Source: Camarhynchus parvulus
Taxonomy: Eukaryota; Chordata; Aves; Passeriformes; Thraupidae
NCBI RefSeq assembly: GCF_901933205.1
Contig: NC_044573.1
Span: 32,609,493 to 32,673,492 of the forward strand
Length of the DNA stretch: 64,000 nucleotides
Direction of reading: 5' to 3'
Made by a program: the position numbers and the translations under genes. Below the pieces are notes generated by a model that made no database searches, was not told the DNA's origin, and saw only the letters and a list, made by a program, of their open reading frames with translations. This document shows positions 38,597-53,100 of this stretch, piece by piece. The stretch's first letter is position 1. Every line of letters starts with the position of its first letter.

Positions 38597-39661
38597 GTGA
38601 AATGGAGATTCTCTAGATTGCTAATGTCTGTTAAGGAGTGACATTTTTCATAGACAACAAACTGCCAAAAGACTACCACTGTGGACATTGACCTTTCACA
38701 TACGCAGGTACAAAGACAGACTGTGATAGTCAGATTAGACCATTTGCTATGCCCAATTTAGATATGCAGAAAGAATATGTATGCCCAAAAGTGTAGCTCT
38801 TAAGCTGCAATACAGTTTTCTTCAAGTAATGTAAAACTTTAAAGAAATCCAGAACCACCATATATTTTGAGCACACTCAGTTACTAGCTCATAAGAGAGA
38901 CCTGGTTTTCACTGAGCTACTTACATGCTTACCATGTGAAGCTTTTAAAAGTTAGATTTGTTGATAGAAACCCAATCATAAAAGTGAGAAAAGTGAAGTA
39001 TTGCAAAGCTGAATGTAAATTATGCCACACATGTGGCAGGCCAGTTTTTCTACGTGGAATTTGCCCATGCAGTTGAAAAAAGCGTGAAAGAGCATTGTGC
39101 TCTGGAGTTCTTCAATTTTGAAAATCAGTAACTAAATTCTGAAAATCCATACACATCCTTTTATGCCTTAAAATGATTATACACCAAGTTCACAGCAATA
39201 GTTCTTTTCTTCCTGAAAAAAAGAGCACAGGAAGAATACAATTTCCAGCTGAAACTTGAACTATGAATCACATCTATAATATCTATAAAGATTCATGTGA
39301 AATTAATTTCTCCACTCTTATACTATACTTACTTGTATGCATTTAACATACAGACACAGACCTTTAACAGATTAATTTATTAATCACAATTTCAAAGTCT
39401 ACAGTTGTTGTTTTTTGATCTCTTCATAGAGGGTTGGTAAAAAAGAGACTGAAAATAATCCTACATGAGGAAAGCAAAAAGGAAATACCACTGAACTGGA
39501 CCTCCTGTTATTACAGAGGAGAGCAGATAAGCTGTATAGCTAGGATTGCAATTTTCTAGACTGCAAAAGCCCAGCATTATCACTGTGCACACTCTTTCAC
39601 CTTGGACCTATACACCATGCACAACTCTTTCAGTTTTCAAGGAACTATTTATTGCCCTTCA

Positions 39662-39901
39662 TCTGGAAGTTTAGACTGGACTAAAGGAAGCATTTTTTAA
39701 CTAAATGAGAGGGTGGTCAAATGCTGTAACAGGCTTCCTAGAGAAGTGGTTAATGCCCCAAGCCTATCAGGGTTTAAGAAGCATTTGGACAATGCCCTTA
39801 ACTATGAGTTTTGTCTTGGTTGGTCCTTGGTCAGACAGGTGGACTAGCTGTTCATTGCATTCCAATTGAAATAATCTATTCTATTCTATCTTATTCTATC
39901 A
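39662..39901 (+). mobile_element. CR1 LINE 3' end, plus strand
   Basis: About 240 bp matching the CR1 tail: TTTAGACTGGACTAAAGGAA, GGGTGGTCAAATGCTGTAAC, AGGCTTCCTAGAGAAGTGGT, then TTTAAGAAGCATTTGGACAA, and a terminal ATTCTATTCTATCTTATTCT run, which is the degenerate CR1 3' repeat (ATTCTATG units). It is 5' truncated and old. It lies antisense to SMYD3. Confidence 0.88.
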
Positions 39902-42900
39902 TACCTCCTCTAACAAGTAGTAGGAAAGCAGGGAATCCAGATTACATTCTAGCTTTTTTTAAAATTAACTTGGGCTGAAATTTTAGAGGGTCACAGCTGA
40001 GGAAATTCTGCCAATACCACACAAAATCTTCAAGCTTCACAGTATGAAGCCTGGTACAGTGGAAGTCCTCTTAAGGAAAGTATTTACAAATAACAGTGTT
40101 CAATGAAAGTTTCAGTGTTGCCTCTTTCATCAGCAGTTACACAAATCACCTCCTGCTCTACCACAAATATTGATTTATATTAATCACGAAACCTTCATGA
40201 CTTGCAGGCATGAGAGAAAATCAATACAGTAATGTTCTTGTTGGTTTTCTGCTAGCCAGCATATTTGTGTGACAGAAGAGGGCACACAATGAAGCCCTGT
40301 GGTAAGTCTGTAGGTAAACAGATGAGAAATGTGAGAGCAAAAATGCTGATAGTCAATGGAAAGTAAATCCTTTAACAGCCCTAACACAAATATGCTTTGA
40401 ATGCTGATTTTATTCTTTCATCTCAGAAGCCTATATTTAGAATTCAGTATGAGAGAACAACTCTAGAAACCACATTTCCACTAGGTATTTGGTACATCTC
40501 AGGCTTATTATTCAGATGTTACTGACAGATCTCCTCTCATACTCTCCATACATAAAGATTGCCACAGTGAAGCCGACTTATTCAATACTAACAGTGCATT
40601 TCGTTCACATATATTTCCCTGTGAAACAAACACATGTGTGACTTCATGACCCATGTAAAAATGTGCTCTTTAAAATAACACCTCCATGATCTCAAACACA
40701 CCTGTGTCAGGAAAGTAAGCATATGGATGAATTAGTACTTATGTGTCACTGGAACTGATATAACCAGATCTGTAGCACATAAACCAAAGCACAGATGCCA
40801 GCTGAATCACATAGCTAATAGAATGAGACTAAAGGGAGTAAAATACTCCATCTGTGCTGAGTGAGGTACTGACTCCTTAGACTGCTCTGTCTCCTGAAAT
40901 GCACAAGGCCAGTGGAGCCAACAGAGATATTCCTGTTTATGTTTGAATGTTTGAGTTCCAATTTTCATGTAGAACTTTTTCTACTGAATTGTGGTTCGCT
41001 GCTTTCAAGTTTAACGTAGTTCTACTTTAAAAAATAGTACTATTATTCCACATAATTCTGTAATAGAGTGCAAAATAAAGATTATAAAAAGTCACTGAAT
41101 TCACTCTTCTAGAGTGTCCCAAAATTCCTTTCGCATATAAGAAATTTTGGGGAAAGTAAGGTTTCTTTTTGTATTGTACCAGGGAGGGAAAACTAGATGC
41201 CACAATCTTAATTTCAGTTCTACATGTTAGGAAATGAACTACAAGATCAGTAGTTTGCAGCTGCAGCAGATGAAAGAAGAATCTAATTCTTACTAACAGA
41301 AGACAACATAAGAAAAGTATGAGTATTCATTAGCAGCACTTCAAGAGATTATAACATGGCTAATTTTTTTTTTAAAGCTAACTTCTGATATTAATGAATT
41401 TCAGTCATAACAGCCATATTTAATTGACAAGGCTGTCAGTTTGTCTTTAAACACAACAATTTACAAGAGGAATCAAAATTATGATCACAAAATGAATACC
41501 TATTTAAATCTTTAAATCTAATTTTTATAACCTACTCAAAAAATTACTTCTTTGCAGTTGTGCATTCTTCTCATGATAAAATGTTGAGATTTTCAAGGAA
41601 ATGAACAGACACTATTTTCTAGCTCTCTCTGGAAACCCAGGAAATAACAGTTATATTGCATTAGCCCTGTCTTAATGAAGCTGGAGGGATTGTCCAGAGC
41701 ATATGAATAAAATATAAATATAAAATATAATAAAAAACTTGGAGGTGTTACTCTTGACAGGTTGATTGATGTTCTTTCTACTCAGGTCTGGTTTTCTTCG
41801 GTAAAGATACTGTCTGGTGGCAGGTGAATAACAATCAACAAGAAACTGATAGACATAGTATAATGGATTATTGCGAGCTCTCTTTGATTTCATTTTAAGT
41901 CATAATTTTCTACTAATTTCTGCTACTTAGAGGTTGAATTATCTAAAATGGTTTTATAATTTAAACAATTGGTCAAAGTCCTAAAGTAGCAGTGCTAATA
42001 CAGGCTTTAGAGGGGGAAAACAAAGCAACAAGAAGGATGTTTTGAAAAAATATTTGGAATTTTAAAAAATAATTTTACTTTACAAGTTCAAAGAAGTTCA
42101 GTATGCACTTTATGGAATTCAGCAAGTGGCAACATTTATCTGCAACTGTTATTTCTCCTTCTTTGCATACTGAACCCCTATATCATGTGAGAAATCACTG
42201 GAAAATATTTTATTGTCTAAAAACAAGACCAGTATAATATCATGCAGCCTCAGAAAAAATTGTGAGGTTTTTATAAAACAAAATGTTTTACAGAATAAAA
42301 TGTTCTGAATTTGTTGGCTTTTCCCGTTTTGAAAGTTTCAATATTTTTCCTGGTACTTTAAATACAGAAAAAAGTACTTTGAAACTAAAGCCTCAAAACA
42401 CATAATGCAAGCACTATATATTTCCCTGAGTCCTCATGTAATGTTACGTTTCAAGAAAGTCTACTTCAGTAGAAATCTTACAATCCTCAAGCACTGGAGA
42501 ATTGTGAGAGCTGTAGCTCCAGTGGCTGTCACTTCACCTTCTCCATCACCTACAAAGTCTATGGTCAGACTCCCAGCCTTTTGCCAAGTTCAGGAATATC
42601 TCTGTGCACAAAGAGATTTGGGGAGTGGGCAATACAGAAGGAATGAAGGATGAGGGAAGAACACACCTGTGCACGGCTCCCATGAGGCATCAGGGCAGAG
42701 CATACCTGCCATGCAGAACTCGAAGTTACCTGAAATGAGACCTTGCCATTCAGCAAACAGTTTTCATTTCATTTGATTCAAACCAAAGACAGTAGGTTTC
42801 CTTTGAATTCCATGGCAGAATATTTGCATCTGAAAGCACTGAGAGGGAGCTGAAATTATTGTGCATTACAACCAGATCCATGAAAGCAGGCTGTCCAGCA

Positions 42901-44495
42901 CGCTGCAACTCACAGAATTCATCAGTCATGTGTTTCCTGCCACGCAGGGCCAATACTGCAAGAACTTCAGTTCTACACAGCAGCAATGCTTCTTCACAGC
43001 TAAATTCTATGCCTATGAAATTATATCCAGTTCTTCTGCAGTTAATAAAGTGGCAGAAATTTACAGCAAGGGTTAGCATGATAATCTCAGCCACCTTCAA
43101 CCTCAGTATTAAGTACAGAATATCTCCATTTATCTCATTTGTTCCTGTCATAAACACCTTTAGAAGAATTATACCTATTGCACAAAAAAATTATTTCCTT
43201 GAATTACTACATCATGCATCACAGTAATTTCAACACATTTCCTTTCAACAATTCAGATAATTATGTTTAAGAACTTAGAACAAGCTTACATAAAGTCACT
43301 TTACTCTATTTATTATGTGACAGTTGCTGTATTACTCATGAGTAACCAGAGCCTGTCACATTGCAACGTTTCATGAATAATATTTCATATATTATGCATG
43401 CATGTATAGTTCAGCATCATCAAATATAACCAAACAATTAATAAAACAAATGAAGAATGCATAATTGAGGTGCTAAATCTGAGAACTCAGAACTGAAATT
43501 ACTAGCAGAGGATTAGTCATCTGCCAGGAAAATATCCATTGTAAAGCAATCTGAGTGCACTCAACCAATCTACAGTTTTTTAAAAAAATTAAGTATTGCT
43601 ATTAGAAACTGATTATACTTTTTAACAGCAATAAATCCCCATGAAATTAGTTATTGTTTACCATAGTTGTAGCATTAACCTTTTGAAGCAAATTTAGCAA
43701 ATTGCTATCTAATGCTAATGACCAATTTTGAAAGGGATTACTCCTTAATTATATCATATACAGACGTAGTCATAGGAAATTATCATTTTGATGCCAACTG
43801 CACCTTAACAGAAACAATCTGAATTGGAATAAACTACATTAATCCAGAGTAGCTAGTATAATTAGAAAGAGCATGAGGACTACTTCAATGTGTTATTTTT
43901 GTATGACCAAGAAAAAATAAAAAACCCCTTTGGATTACATTATAATTATACCCTTTTTAAAGAGCTGCTAAAGCACGGCCAACTGCTTCCAAGGACCTGC
44001 CTACTGTCAGACTTACACAGTGTGCTTGCTCAGTTGTCTGCCTCATGTGACCTGACTAGCAAGACATTAGGAAGCATGGGACAGCCCTATTTTCAAGACA
44101 GACATTTATTATTTAGGAGACCCTCATTAATGAGCTTTTACAAAGGGCCACTAGCTCATTTTTTTACAAAACCACCAGCAGCAAAGCAAATAATGTCTTC
44201 AAAACCTGTCTATTCTACATAATATGTCATAAGCCACTGTAGCTAAAGTGTTAAATGCAAATTTCAAAGTCTGATCAATATATGCAAGATTGTTTAATTA
44301 GACTGGTGTTGGTTTTATCTATGGTTGAAATGGAATAAAATAAAAATGATTGAAACAATTCCAGTCTCCTATTCCAATGGAGCTTCTGGACTTGTTTTGG
44401 ATCACAGCTCAGGCAGAACTCCTGTGGGCAGAGCAAGTGCCTTTTAGGATTTGGGGTGATGAAACCCTAGTGAAGACTTCTTACAAGAAAAAGGG

Positions 44496-44572
44496 ATTCT
44501 CTAACACCTCCAAACATTAACAGAAGTGCAAGAGAAATTCTCTAGCACCTCCGCAACAGAAGTGCGAGAGAA
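44496..44572. repeat. Imperfect tandem duplication, two units
   Basis: Units 44496-44536 and 44537-44572 share ATTCTCTARCACCTCC and AACAGAAGTGCRAGAGAA, with a 5-base indel and single-base changes. This is a two-copy minisatellite. Confidence 0.8.
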
Positions 44573-47500
44573 AAGGGAGAAGGTTGTAGGCCGCTGCCAC
44601 ACCAACTCCAGCAACCAAGGCCATCTTCTCAAGTTCAAATAAATTAAGCAGTCTCCAGCATTTTCTGTGCATTCTAACCCATTCAGTTAGGTCAGGAAGC
44701 ACAGGATGTCCATTTTTATGCTTGTAGCAGTAGAGTCTCCAGAAGTGGGGTAGATATCAGATCTTCCAAGCAGAAAATGGGGCTGTTTAGCAAAATGCAG
44801 TGATGTCCTACAGCAAGTGCAACTCACTGTGGCCATTTCTGCCCACGGTTTTGTGACACTGGCCAGTGGCTGCCACATCACTGCCAGCACAGTGGCTTCC
44901 ATCTCTTCTCCCTCAGTATGGCTGAAGGGCAGTTTTTAGAGTAGAATATGAGCTCACTCTCTCTCCTGCAGGTAACCAGGTGCTCCCTAAAGCACAAGAT
45001 CTAATATGGAGGCACAAGAGGTATTTAGTCCAAATTTGATTTGGGGCTCATTTAAGATTGATCTGCAGTACAAATGACAGAGGACTTGTCATATATAAAT
45101 TTGCTAAAATAAAGTAAATGGCACAGAAAATCTCATGTAATCCCCTGGTTAATCAAAACTGCTAAAGGGCTTAAATACTTAAAGTATTACAACTGCAACT
45201 TGAAAATCATCTTTGTTCATGTTTCTTGCTTATTTTTTGTGCATGGCTGAGTAAAATTTCAAACCAGAGGGATAACTACTCCCAAACACGCAGGCATTTG
45301 GATCCAGATCTGAACTTTGTGGTTGGCCTTGCCTCCCTACTGGCTGAAGCCCAAACCTCCATTACCAAGCACCCCAAACTGTGATACTGCTGAGAACACG
45401 TGTGGGAAACTTTGCTCTTACGCACACACAACTCCAAGGTTGTCATCGCTTCCCTCTCCACAGCCTTGGCTGCAAATTTGAACGAAGCCCAGTGGTGCCG
45501 CAGTCCTTTCCTCCCCCTCTTTATAGTCATCTTTTTGTCCCCACTTTGAAATATATTTTCATACAATGCCAACTGAAAGCCCTCAAAGCTGGAATGCTTG
45601 CTGTCACTTTGACTATGCAAGGGAGAAAAGTTTTATTGGAAACATTCCTTCCCTTTCTTTTAATTTTTGCTGCTCCCACGCTGTTGTTGGCAGCTTTAGA
45701 TCCATATCAGAAGAAAAGCATGTAAAATGCATGCAGTTAGGCAGTGGTCCTGTAAGGCACTTCATGTACACAAATATCTGCAGCTGTGCACTGCTTCTGA
45801 TCTGTAGGAGACTACATATGGGCACTGAGATCAGCACACATCAAATTCCTGTTATTAAATGCATGTGTCTTTAAAGCAATGAGTCTTAATTCCTGCTAAG
45901 AGAGTCCAATAATAATAAGAAAAATAAATTATATTCACCCCCAGCAGAAGGGAAATTACAATCTCATTCTCTCTGTTCAGATCATACCAGCCCAGAAATG
46001 CAAGAACATAAAAGACTAATAAGGCTTCCAGCGAGATGTCTTAAAAAACCTGAAGTACAATTAGCATTCAAATCATATTTACAATTTTTTCCTCTCTATT
46101 GCCAGATGTCTTTTATGGCTTCACACTCTTGGTAGGCAGCAAGAACTATCAGATAAAAGCCAAAATGGTGTATTCAGATTCCTACCTAATGTACACTTTA
46201 ACAATAAAGATGAGAGAAGCTGGAAACAAATTAACAGGCACGATATTAATCTCCAAGCACATTTACACTGAGTTTAACTGTCTTACAGAAAGCAATCCTT
46301 ATAAACCAAGGAGCACAGAGCATAATAAAGGAGAAGCTAAGTGATAATTAAGGAGTTGCTATATGCAACTGAGACTAGCTGGCACAAAAGTCCACTTTGG
46401 CTTCATTGCCTGAAATTATATGCTGTAAATGAAGTAAAAACAAGAAGATTTATTGGAAAGCCAATGAATAGCAACACTTTCTTGCAATTATTATTTTTCT
46501 TATATTTGAATTGAGATATAACTACATGCTGACCTTTGAAATGCATGCCTAAAAAGTACAGCATTTTTGCCATGAGTTTAGGAAATGAAATGTAAGACAA
46601 CAGACTTAGGAAGGCTTACAACAATAATTCACAGGAAATACTGCAGTTCTGTCATGTAATTTTACCACCAACATAAATTCAAATGTGTATATATTTCAGC
46701 TGGCTTCTGGAGAGCTACCCATCAGTACAAATTCCCACAGAATGAAGCAGCTATACACCTCAAAATGTATTGACTTTAGCAGAACCATATCTTGCAGCCT
46801 TGCTCATGCAGAAATTCCTCCCAATGCCTTAAGAAATGTTACTGGTACAAATAAAGAGACAACAGAAAAGCTGGCAACATGGAGAACAAAAGCCTTTCTT
46901 TTTCTAATTACCCAGGTTACTGATAAAATCAAATCTTTGTACAGGTTTGTGTTTCTGCCCTGATTTTATTTTCAGATTCACATTAAATGCACACATCTAC
47001 ATTCTGTCATTGATCCACAGTTGTGCATGAGCTGTTTCAGGACATTTCTCCAGCCTGAGCACAACCCCTAGAGGAGCCATTTGTACTGATGAGCACAGCA
47101 ACTCACAAAAGACCCACAGCTACCATCTCCAAGGAATATGTAATGATATGATTGGAAGAGGTTGGTGATTTCTACCCTAGCTGACCCTTGTGCTTCTAGT
47201 GAATATACGTGTGCCCAACAGGGCACACATCTAGGCTCAAGTTTACATATTTCTAGTTTTACTTACAGAAGGACAGAACCTTGACTATAACATTTAGCAG
47301 GGAAATAGAAGAACTTCTGCTTTTAATTAGGGTAATTAAAAAAATACTAATTAGCATACTTAATTCTACATATATAATAGAAGTAGCCTAGGCAACAGAT
47401 AGTTTGAAAAGGCTAGAGATATTTTGTGGTTACTTTTGCTTTATTTCCCAGTGTAGTATAATTTTAAACTGCAGATATGGGTATCTGACATCACAGTATG

Positions 47501-50090
47501 CCAAGCAAAACACTTCACACCTTCGTTTATTTTTTCTACCCAGCAGATGGCCACCAAGCTTTTGCACTGAGGTGTATAAGAGCTGCTCTAATTACCTTTA
47601 TCTTTGGAGTGAGGTAGGCTTGGTATCTTTTAGTTACTTTCCTTCATTGTGAGTCTACCACTGCAATTTCTATTTTTTTGTCCTTGCTGTGAAATGCTGA
47701 GTCTTGGTTGTGTTTGTTTCAAAAATACTGCAATTCTCCTATGAGAACAGATGAAACTTTCAATTGATAATATAGCAAAAAGTGCTCCTCTCAAGGCAGC
47801 CCCTAACCAGTTCACAGGTAATATAAGTGTCTTTCTTAAAGCTGATGTCAGGAATATTTTGTCCCTTGAAGTGAGGCAGAGACAAGCTTCAAACTCACAT
47901 TGATCATCCCCTCTCCAAAACACTGGCATTTCAATTCCTACATCCCTCTGGTGTGCAACTGATAGGCCTGGGCAATTCATCTCTGCTTTCCTGCATTCCC
48001 ACTCTGCTGTTACCAGCTCTTCTTACATTGAAAACCAACTGTTGTTTGCAACTGGTCATGTAAAATATGACTTATAAAACCATACCAGTAACAGTGAAGG
48101 TGGTAATATGAAAATTCAGACTAATTCAGACTGTTGTTGACTTTGGTATTGCATGTGTGATGAGCAAGCTGGAATTCCCAAGTTGAAGAAGCAGTAATTA
48201 GCACGGTGGCTGGCTCAAATACACATCCACCTCTGTGAACAGGATGGTCCTGTATCTGTTCAGAGGCGGTAACAGACTGCATTCTTCATCCTTCTAACAT
48301 CTAAAGCCATATTGTGAAGGTAACACACATGTAGCTTGTGACAAACCTGCAAATCCCCAAAGTTCTCTTGGTAGCAAGAGCCCTGTTCACACCAAAGGAG
48401 CATTTACTTTCCTTAAATGCAGAAATGAGATTATGACTCCCCAAGTATTGGCAAAGGTCTCTGCAGGCAATAAGAGAGTGATGAGTGGAACAGTGATTTA
48501 GTGGATGTCTTGACAATACCACAATGAACAATGTGGAACTAATTTTAGTTGGCATATATGCCCAAATTTTCTATTACCAGGTGTAAGCAGCGGTCTGTCA
48601 GGGAATACAAATATGACATAATACTTACAACCACTTGAACTGCTTCTCTGCCTTCTCATAAAGCATGTATACTTGGCTTTTACCTCCATTTAAATAATCT
48701 GTGATGCTACAGTAATATTTACCTTACAGCAGTAAAAAACTGAGGAATTATGAATTCAATTTCAGTGGCCAAATTAAGGATTTGGTTTCAGTTCAACCTT
48801 TTGGAACCTCTTAATCTTACTTAATCTTACATTTACAGTTCTACCCCATCCTTCCTAAGAGTTTTTTAATCAATGCAGTCAGTGAACTGAAGGAATTCTG
48901 CATTTGGAAGTCAGAAGATTTTCCCTGCACAGTAAAGATCAGAGTGTGGTCGCATAGATATTTTCCTATGAATTTTCCAATCTTTAGACAAGGACTAGGG
49001 AAAAAAGGATATAGAAGTTATATAAGAAAGAAAAGAAACAAAAGATATTAAGCAAAGGATTAAGTCTTCTTAATTCTGATTATTTTCTAATGTACATTTG
49101 TACACAAAATTTATCATAATACACCCTTTTCCCTTGCTTTTGCTGAAAAGTACATTAAAATAATTACGCCTGCCTTGTCTGAGAGAGCTAGTACATATTA
49201 AAAAAATCTATGGGTCACTGAAAATAGAGTTTTATTACAGAATGCATAAGTTGTACATTCATACAATGTGTATTAAAGTAAGAGGAAGCAAAACTTGGGA
49301 CAAACAAATTTCATCATTTCATACTGCGGTGCATCTGTATAAAACAGCAGCTGGAACAACTCTGCAGGCTTTATAACCTTCTATTAGTGGTTCTCAACAA
49401 TGAATTACCAGTGTTGTACATGCACAAACAGAAACTGCCTCACCATTATCAGACAGGCAAGTGGATGTGTTATTTTCTCCCTTTTCTCCTATCCCTAGCT
49501 AATGTCTCATCATAACAACCTCCTCAGCTATCACTGATAATCTGCTCTATCTCTTGTCTTCATCTCAAACACAACCTCAAAAATGATTTTAAGTAATAAC
49601 AAGCCTGGCTGTGAGCTGAAGGCAGGCAGGGAACAGGGAAAAGCTCTATGTGCAAATGGCTGACCTTCAAAACAGCCGTTTGCAAAACATGTGAGCTGCC
49701 ACAAAACAATATTAAGTAACCTTTCCAGAGCTGCCACTCTCAGATTCACACTGAGGCTAATCAATATTGCCCTGCAGCACCAGAGAGGCATTTCCACACG
49801 CTCTTGAAGGCTCCTGGTTTAATGTCATTCAGCCTAATACCACTAGCTTCAAAATAGCCCAGCAAACCCAAGAGAGGTAGCAACAAAGCAAAAGCCAGCC
49901 CAAAGTGCTTCCCCCAGCAGATGACCCCACTGGAACCCCCTCCTGCAAAAACCCTCCAAGACAGAAACACTTTGAGGGCCACCCAGCTAGACCATAGGAA
50001 ACTAAACTGATGAGGTCAGTGAATTTGCTACTTCTATGAAAGAAGTCAGCTTTCCTTCCACCCAGCCTGTCTGCAGCTCTGTGGGGTAGA

Positions 50091-50127
50091 GGTTTTGTTT
50101 TATAAGTAGGGTTTTGTTTTATAAATA
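50091..50127. repeat. 18-bp tandem duplication
   Basis: GGTTTTGTTTTATAAGTA at 50091-50108 is repeated as GGTTTTGTTTTATAAATA at 50110-50127, one base different. Confidence 0.75.
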
Positions 50128-53100
50128 ATGGTCTGTGCCAATGAGATATTGTGGGGCTCACCACAAGTGCCCTTGCTGAGGGGTTGGTTTCCTAATATAT
50201 ATCTGAATATTAGACTGCAGGGTCCTGCACTCCCTCAAATTGCAGAAAACACTCAGCAGTGTTATCCAGAGGCCTGGGCACCCAGCACAGCTTCAGCTGG
50301 AGCCCTGCTCCATTCACCCACAATGGGCTAATGACTGCAGCTCAGAGCACAAGGCACACACAATAGAGTCTGAAGACAACTTTTTCCCTCCATATCACTC
50401 ATTTGCTCTCCCTGGTGTTGCTCAGGCTTTGCAGCTCCCCAGCTCACAGCAGGAACTTCAATCCACTGTGTTATGACAGGCACATTCCAGCAGCTAATGC
50501 AGCTCCTCTAACGCACTGGCAGTCTAATTTATAAACTCCTTCCAGCATTTCAAAAATTAAAAAATAAGCTTATTTGCCATGCATCTGATATACTTCCTCC
50601 ATACAAAAAAGTCCGTGTGGAAACATAAATTTTTAATGTTCCTTTTTCCATTACTGATTCCCTCCATACTTAGTGCTTATACTTTGTGAAGCACAGAATG
50701 ATCTGTTGTTCATTTAAGAGCTTAAAATCCATACCAGTTTCTCGTAAGTAAAGCCAACACACTGCTTTACTCAAGCGAGATCTACTGCACAAAACACAAT
50801 TACCCATCATTGACTACACATCAATGGGACAGCACATGATTAGACAACAGTGGGGAATCCTAATGATCCCCTGTGAGAATTAGGGGAGTGCAAGCCTCTC
50901 ATTTTCTGCTCCATGATGTGCAGATGAAAAGTGCACTGGAAAGAATACAAAATGAACAGCAGTAATTCTGTGTGCATCCTCACTTCATTTCCATGGGAAT
51001 GTGGAAATGTAACAAGACCATGATGATCATATGGAAGATGAAATAAAACACTGACCACAATGTCTTACTCAAGAGCCCAATGACTTGTCCAATCTTTAGC
51101 CCTGATTCTTTCAAAGTGGCTATAAGACACACACACTCAATCTCCAAGAATTTGGAGGTTCATCAATATCCAAAGGTAGCTGTCAGACACACTGTGCTGC
51201 AGCTCTAGGGACATTTCACCTGATTCTGGGTGGAGGATTACTCCTCTGACAGGGCAGCTAAAATAATACAGCCCTCCCAGGGCCAGGCATAGTGCAACAG
51301 CACACTGCAAGGATGCTGACTAATTTTTACTTTTGTTCATTCCACTCTCCATCACATGGGTAAGGGAGAATTCATACCATGCATATGGCTTTCTTTAATC
51401 TTCTGAAGAAGAAAATAATTTTTAAATGAGCTATAAACCATGATTTCACACTCTATTCCTTTCAGCCCAGGACATATCAGCATCCCAAGAGAGATCTGAA
51501 TGTTACCAAAGGCTATCAAATTAACAGAAATACATTGACAAAAAAGTTATGCTATGTCAGTGCAGCAATAATGGTGCTAAGTGATGGCAAAGCATGGCTA
51601 AGCATAAAGTAAAATTCCATTTTTGCGTGTTCAGAAAAATAAATATAATTTCTCTCACTTGATTTTTGTCCTTGCTTGACTTTTTGGACATATTTTAAAG
51701 GGTTTCTGTGCCTTTTTCTTTTGTGGTTATTTCACAATCAGTACTTCACAAGGTTTGACACAAAAAGCTCCTCAACAAAGCTGATCAAATTTCTTCACAG
51801 TTTTAGGAAATTCAGTGATGTATACACCACAATCCAAATCCAGGAATTATACAGGGAATTTAGGGCATCAGTGTCCAGCACATGCAATTTAAGCAGAAAC
51901 CTCCTGTCTTTCCTACTTTCCTACAAAAACCTACTATCTTTCAGTAACTGGATGTTTTACTATTTGGGTCTCTTGTGTCACACAGTAAAAAAACAATGTT
52001 TCCTTTGTTCCCTGGGCAGCCAATTTTGCTGAGCACATGCCAACATTATCAATGAGATTTTCCATACTAGATTAACCTCTTAGTTCACCTTGTCCACTAC
52101 CAAGTGACTAATGTTATCCATATGGTATTTTCAAATATTACTTATTTTGCCAGTCTCAGTAAACCCAGTTTGGTTTCCTTCCTTGGCAACAGATGTGCAT
52201 TGAACGGGGCTCTCAGGGAGCAAGAGCTCTCCAAAATGTAGCTCAATTTTCTCTTGTTAACTTTATCCTCTCCCAAAGCTTTCCTATCTCCCTTCTCAAT
52301 TGCTATGCAATTAGTAACCTCCCTTCTCTCTTTAGTTTTTTCATCAGTACAGTTCAGTAGAAATCAGTATGTCTTAAAGACTCTTTGAAGGAATTAAATG
52401 GTTGATTTAGCCTGAAACTTATTTATTGTCATTTTGGGCAACGATCAACATGAAAGGAGTAAGAGTGAGGCACTTCTTACAGTGCTCTAAGCTAAGTCAG
52501 CAAAGGACTGGGAGAGAAAAGACGAGGCCATTTCTGTTTTTCCAGCATGCACAAACACCTAACACCTACAGTTTTGGCAAGCATCTGAGACCTGCAGGTT
52601 TGGCTCAAATCCGTCTTTCCTTCCATTGCTCTGATTCTGTGGTGAAATATCTCAGGTAACCAGAAGAATCTGACAGCACATCTATTTTTCTGTTAGTTGT
52701 ACTGACCAGTGTAGTACTTGAGCAGTTAATGGTAACAAGCAGCCTAACAAAACCAGCATGCTTTGGCAAACATCACTTAGGACACTTCTTTTACAAGCTG
52801 CACATGTATAAAGTGAATATCTCACTTCTACTTTGAGGAAGTAATAAAGCATTTGGGTCACAGACATTGAAATTACCCATATACTGGGAGAATTGAAAAG
52901 ATGAAATACAAAGGCTGCTATGCCATATTTTGGACAACCTTCTCACTCCTAAAGTGCCTGTGACTATGTGATGTTGTTTGCTCCCTGTCGCAAGTCATTC
53001 CCTCTACATTCAATTAGCAAAAATAATTGCTTCATCACAAACTGAATAAAAATGCCAAGACCCATTTAGAGACAACAGCAATCATTAAACAAAACCCATT

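Larger units (their letters stand above)
31103..39661 (-). other. SMYD3: SMYD3 large intron, segment 7
   Basis: AT-rich intron holding a small tandem duplication (31947-32001), a T13 run (35024-35036), a GTTT-rich tract near 36336-36352 and a perfect 36-bp hairpin (38561-38596). No gene was recognised. Confidence 0.7.

Noticed and set aside
44517..44702. Minus-strand frame containing FELEKMALVAGVGVA, considered as an upstream SMYD3 exon
   Set aside because: It does not match the SMYD3 region before the SET exon and has no suitable splice sites.
51676..52032. 118-codon plus frame rich in Phe, Leu and Ser
   Set aside because: No ATG near the start, low-complexity composition and no recognisable family.
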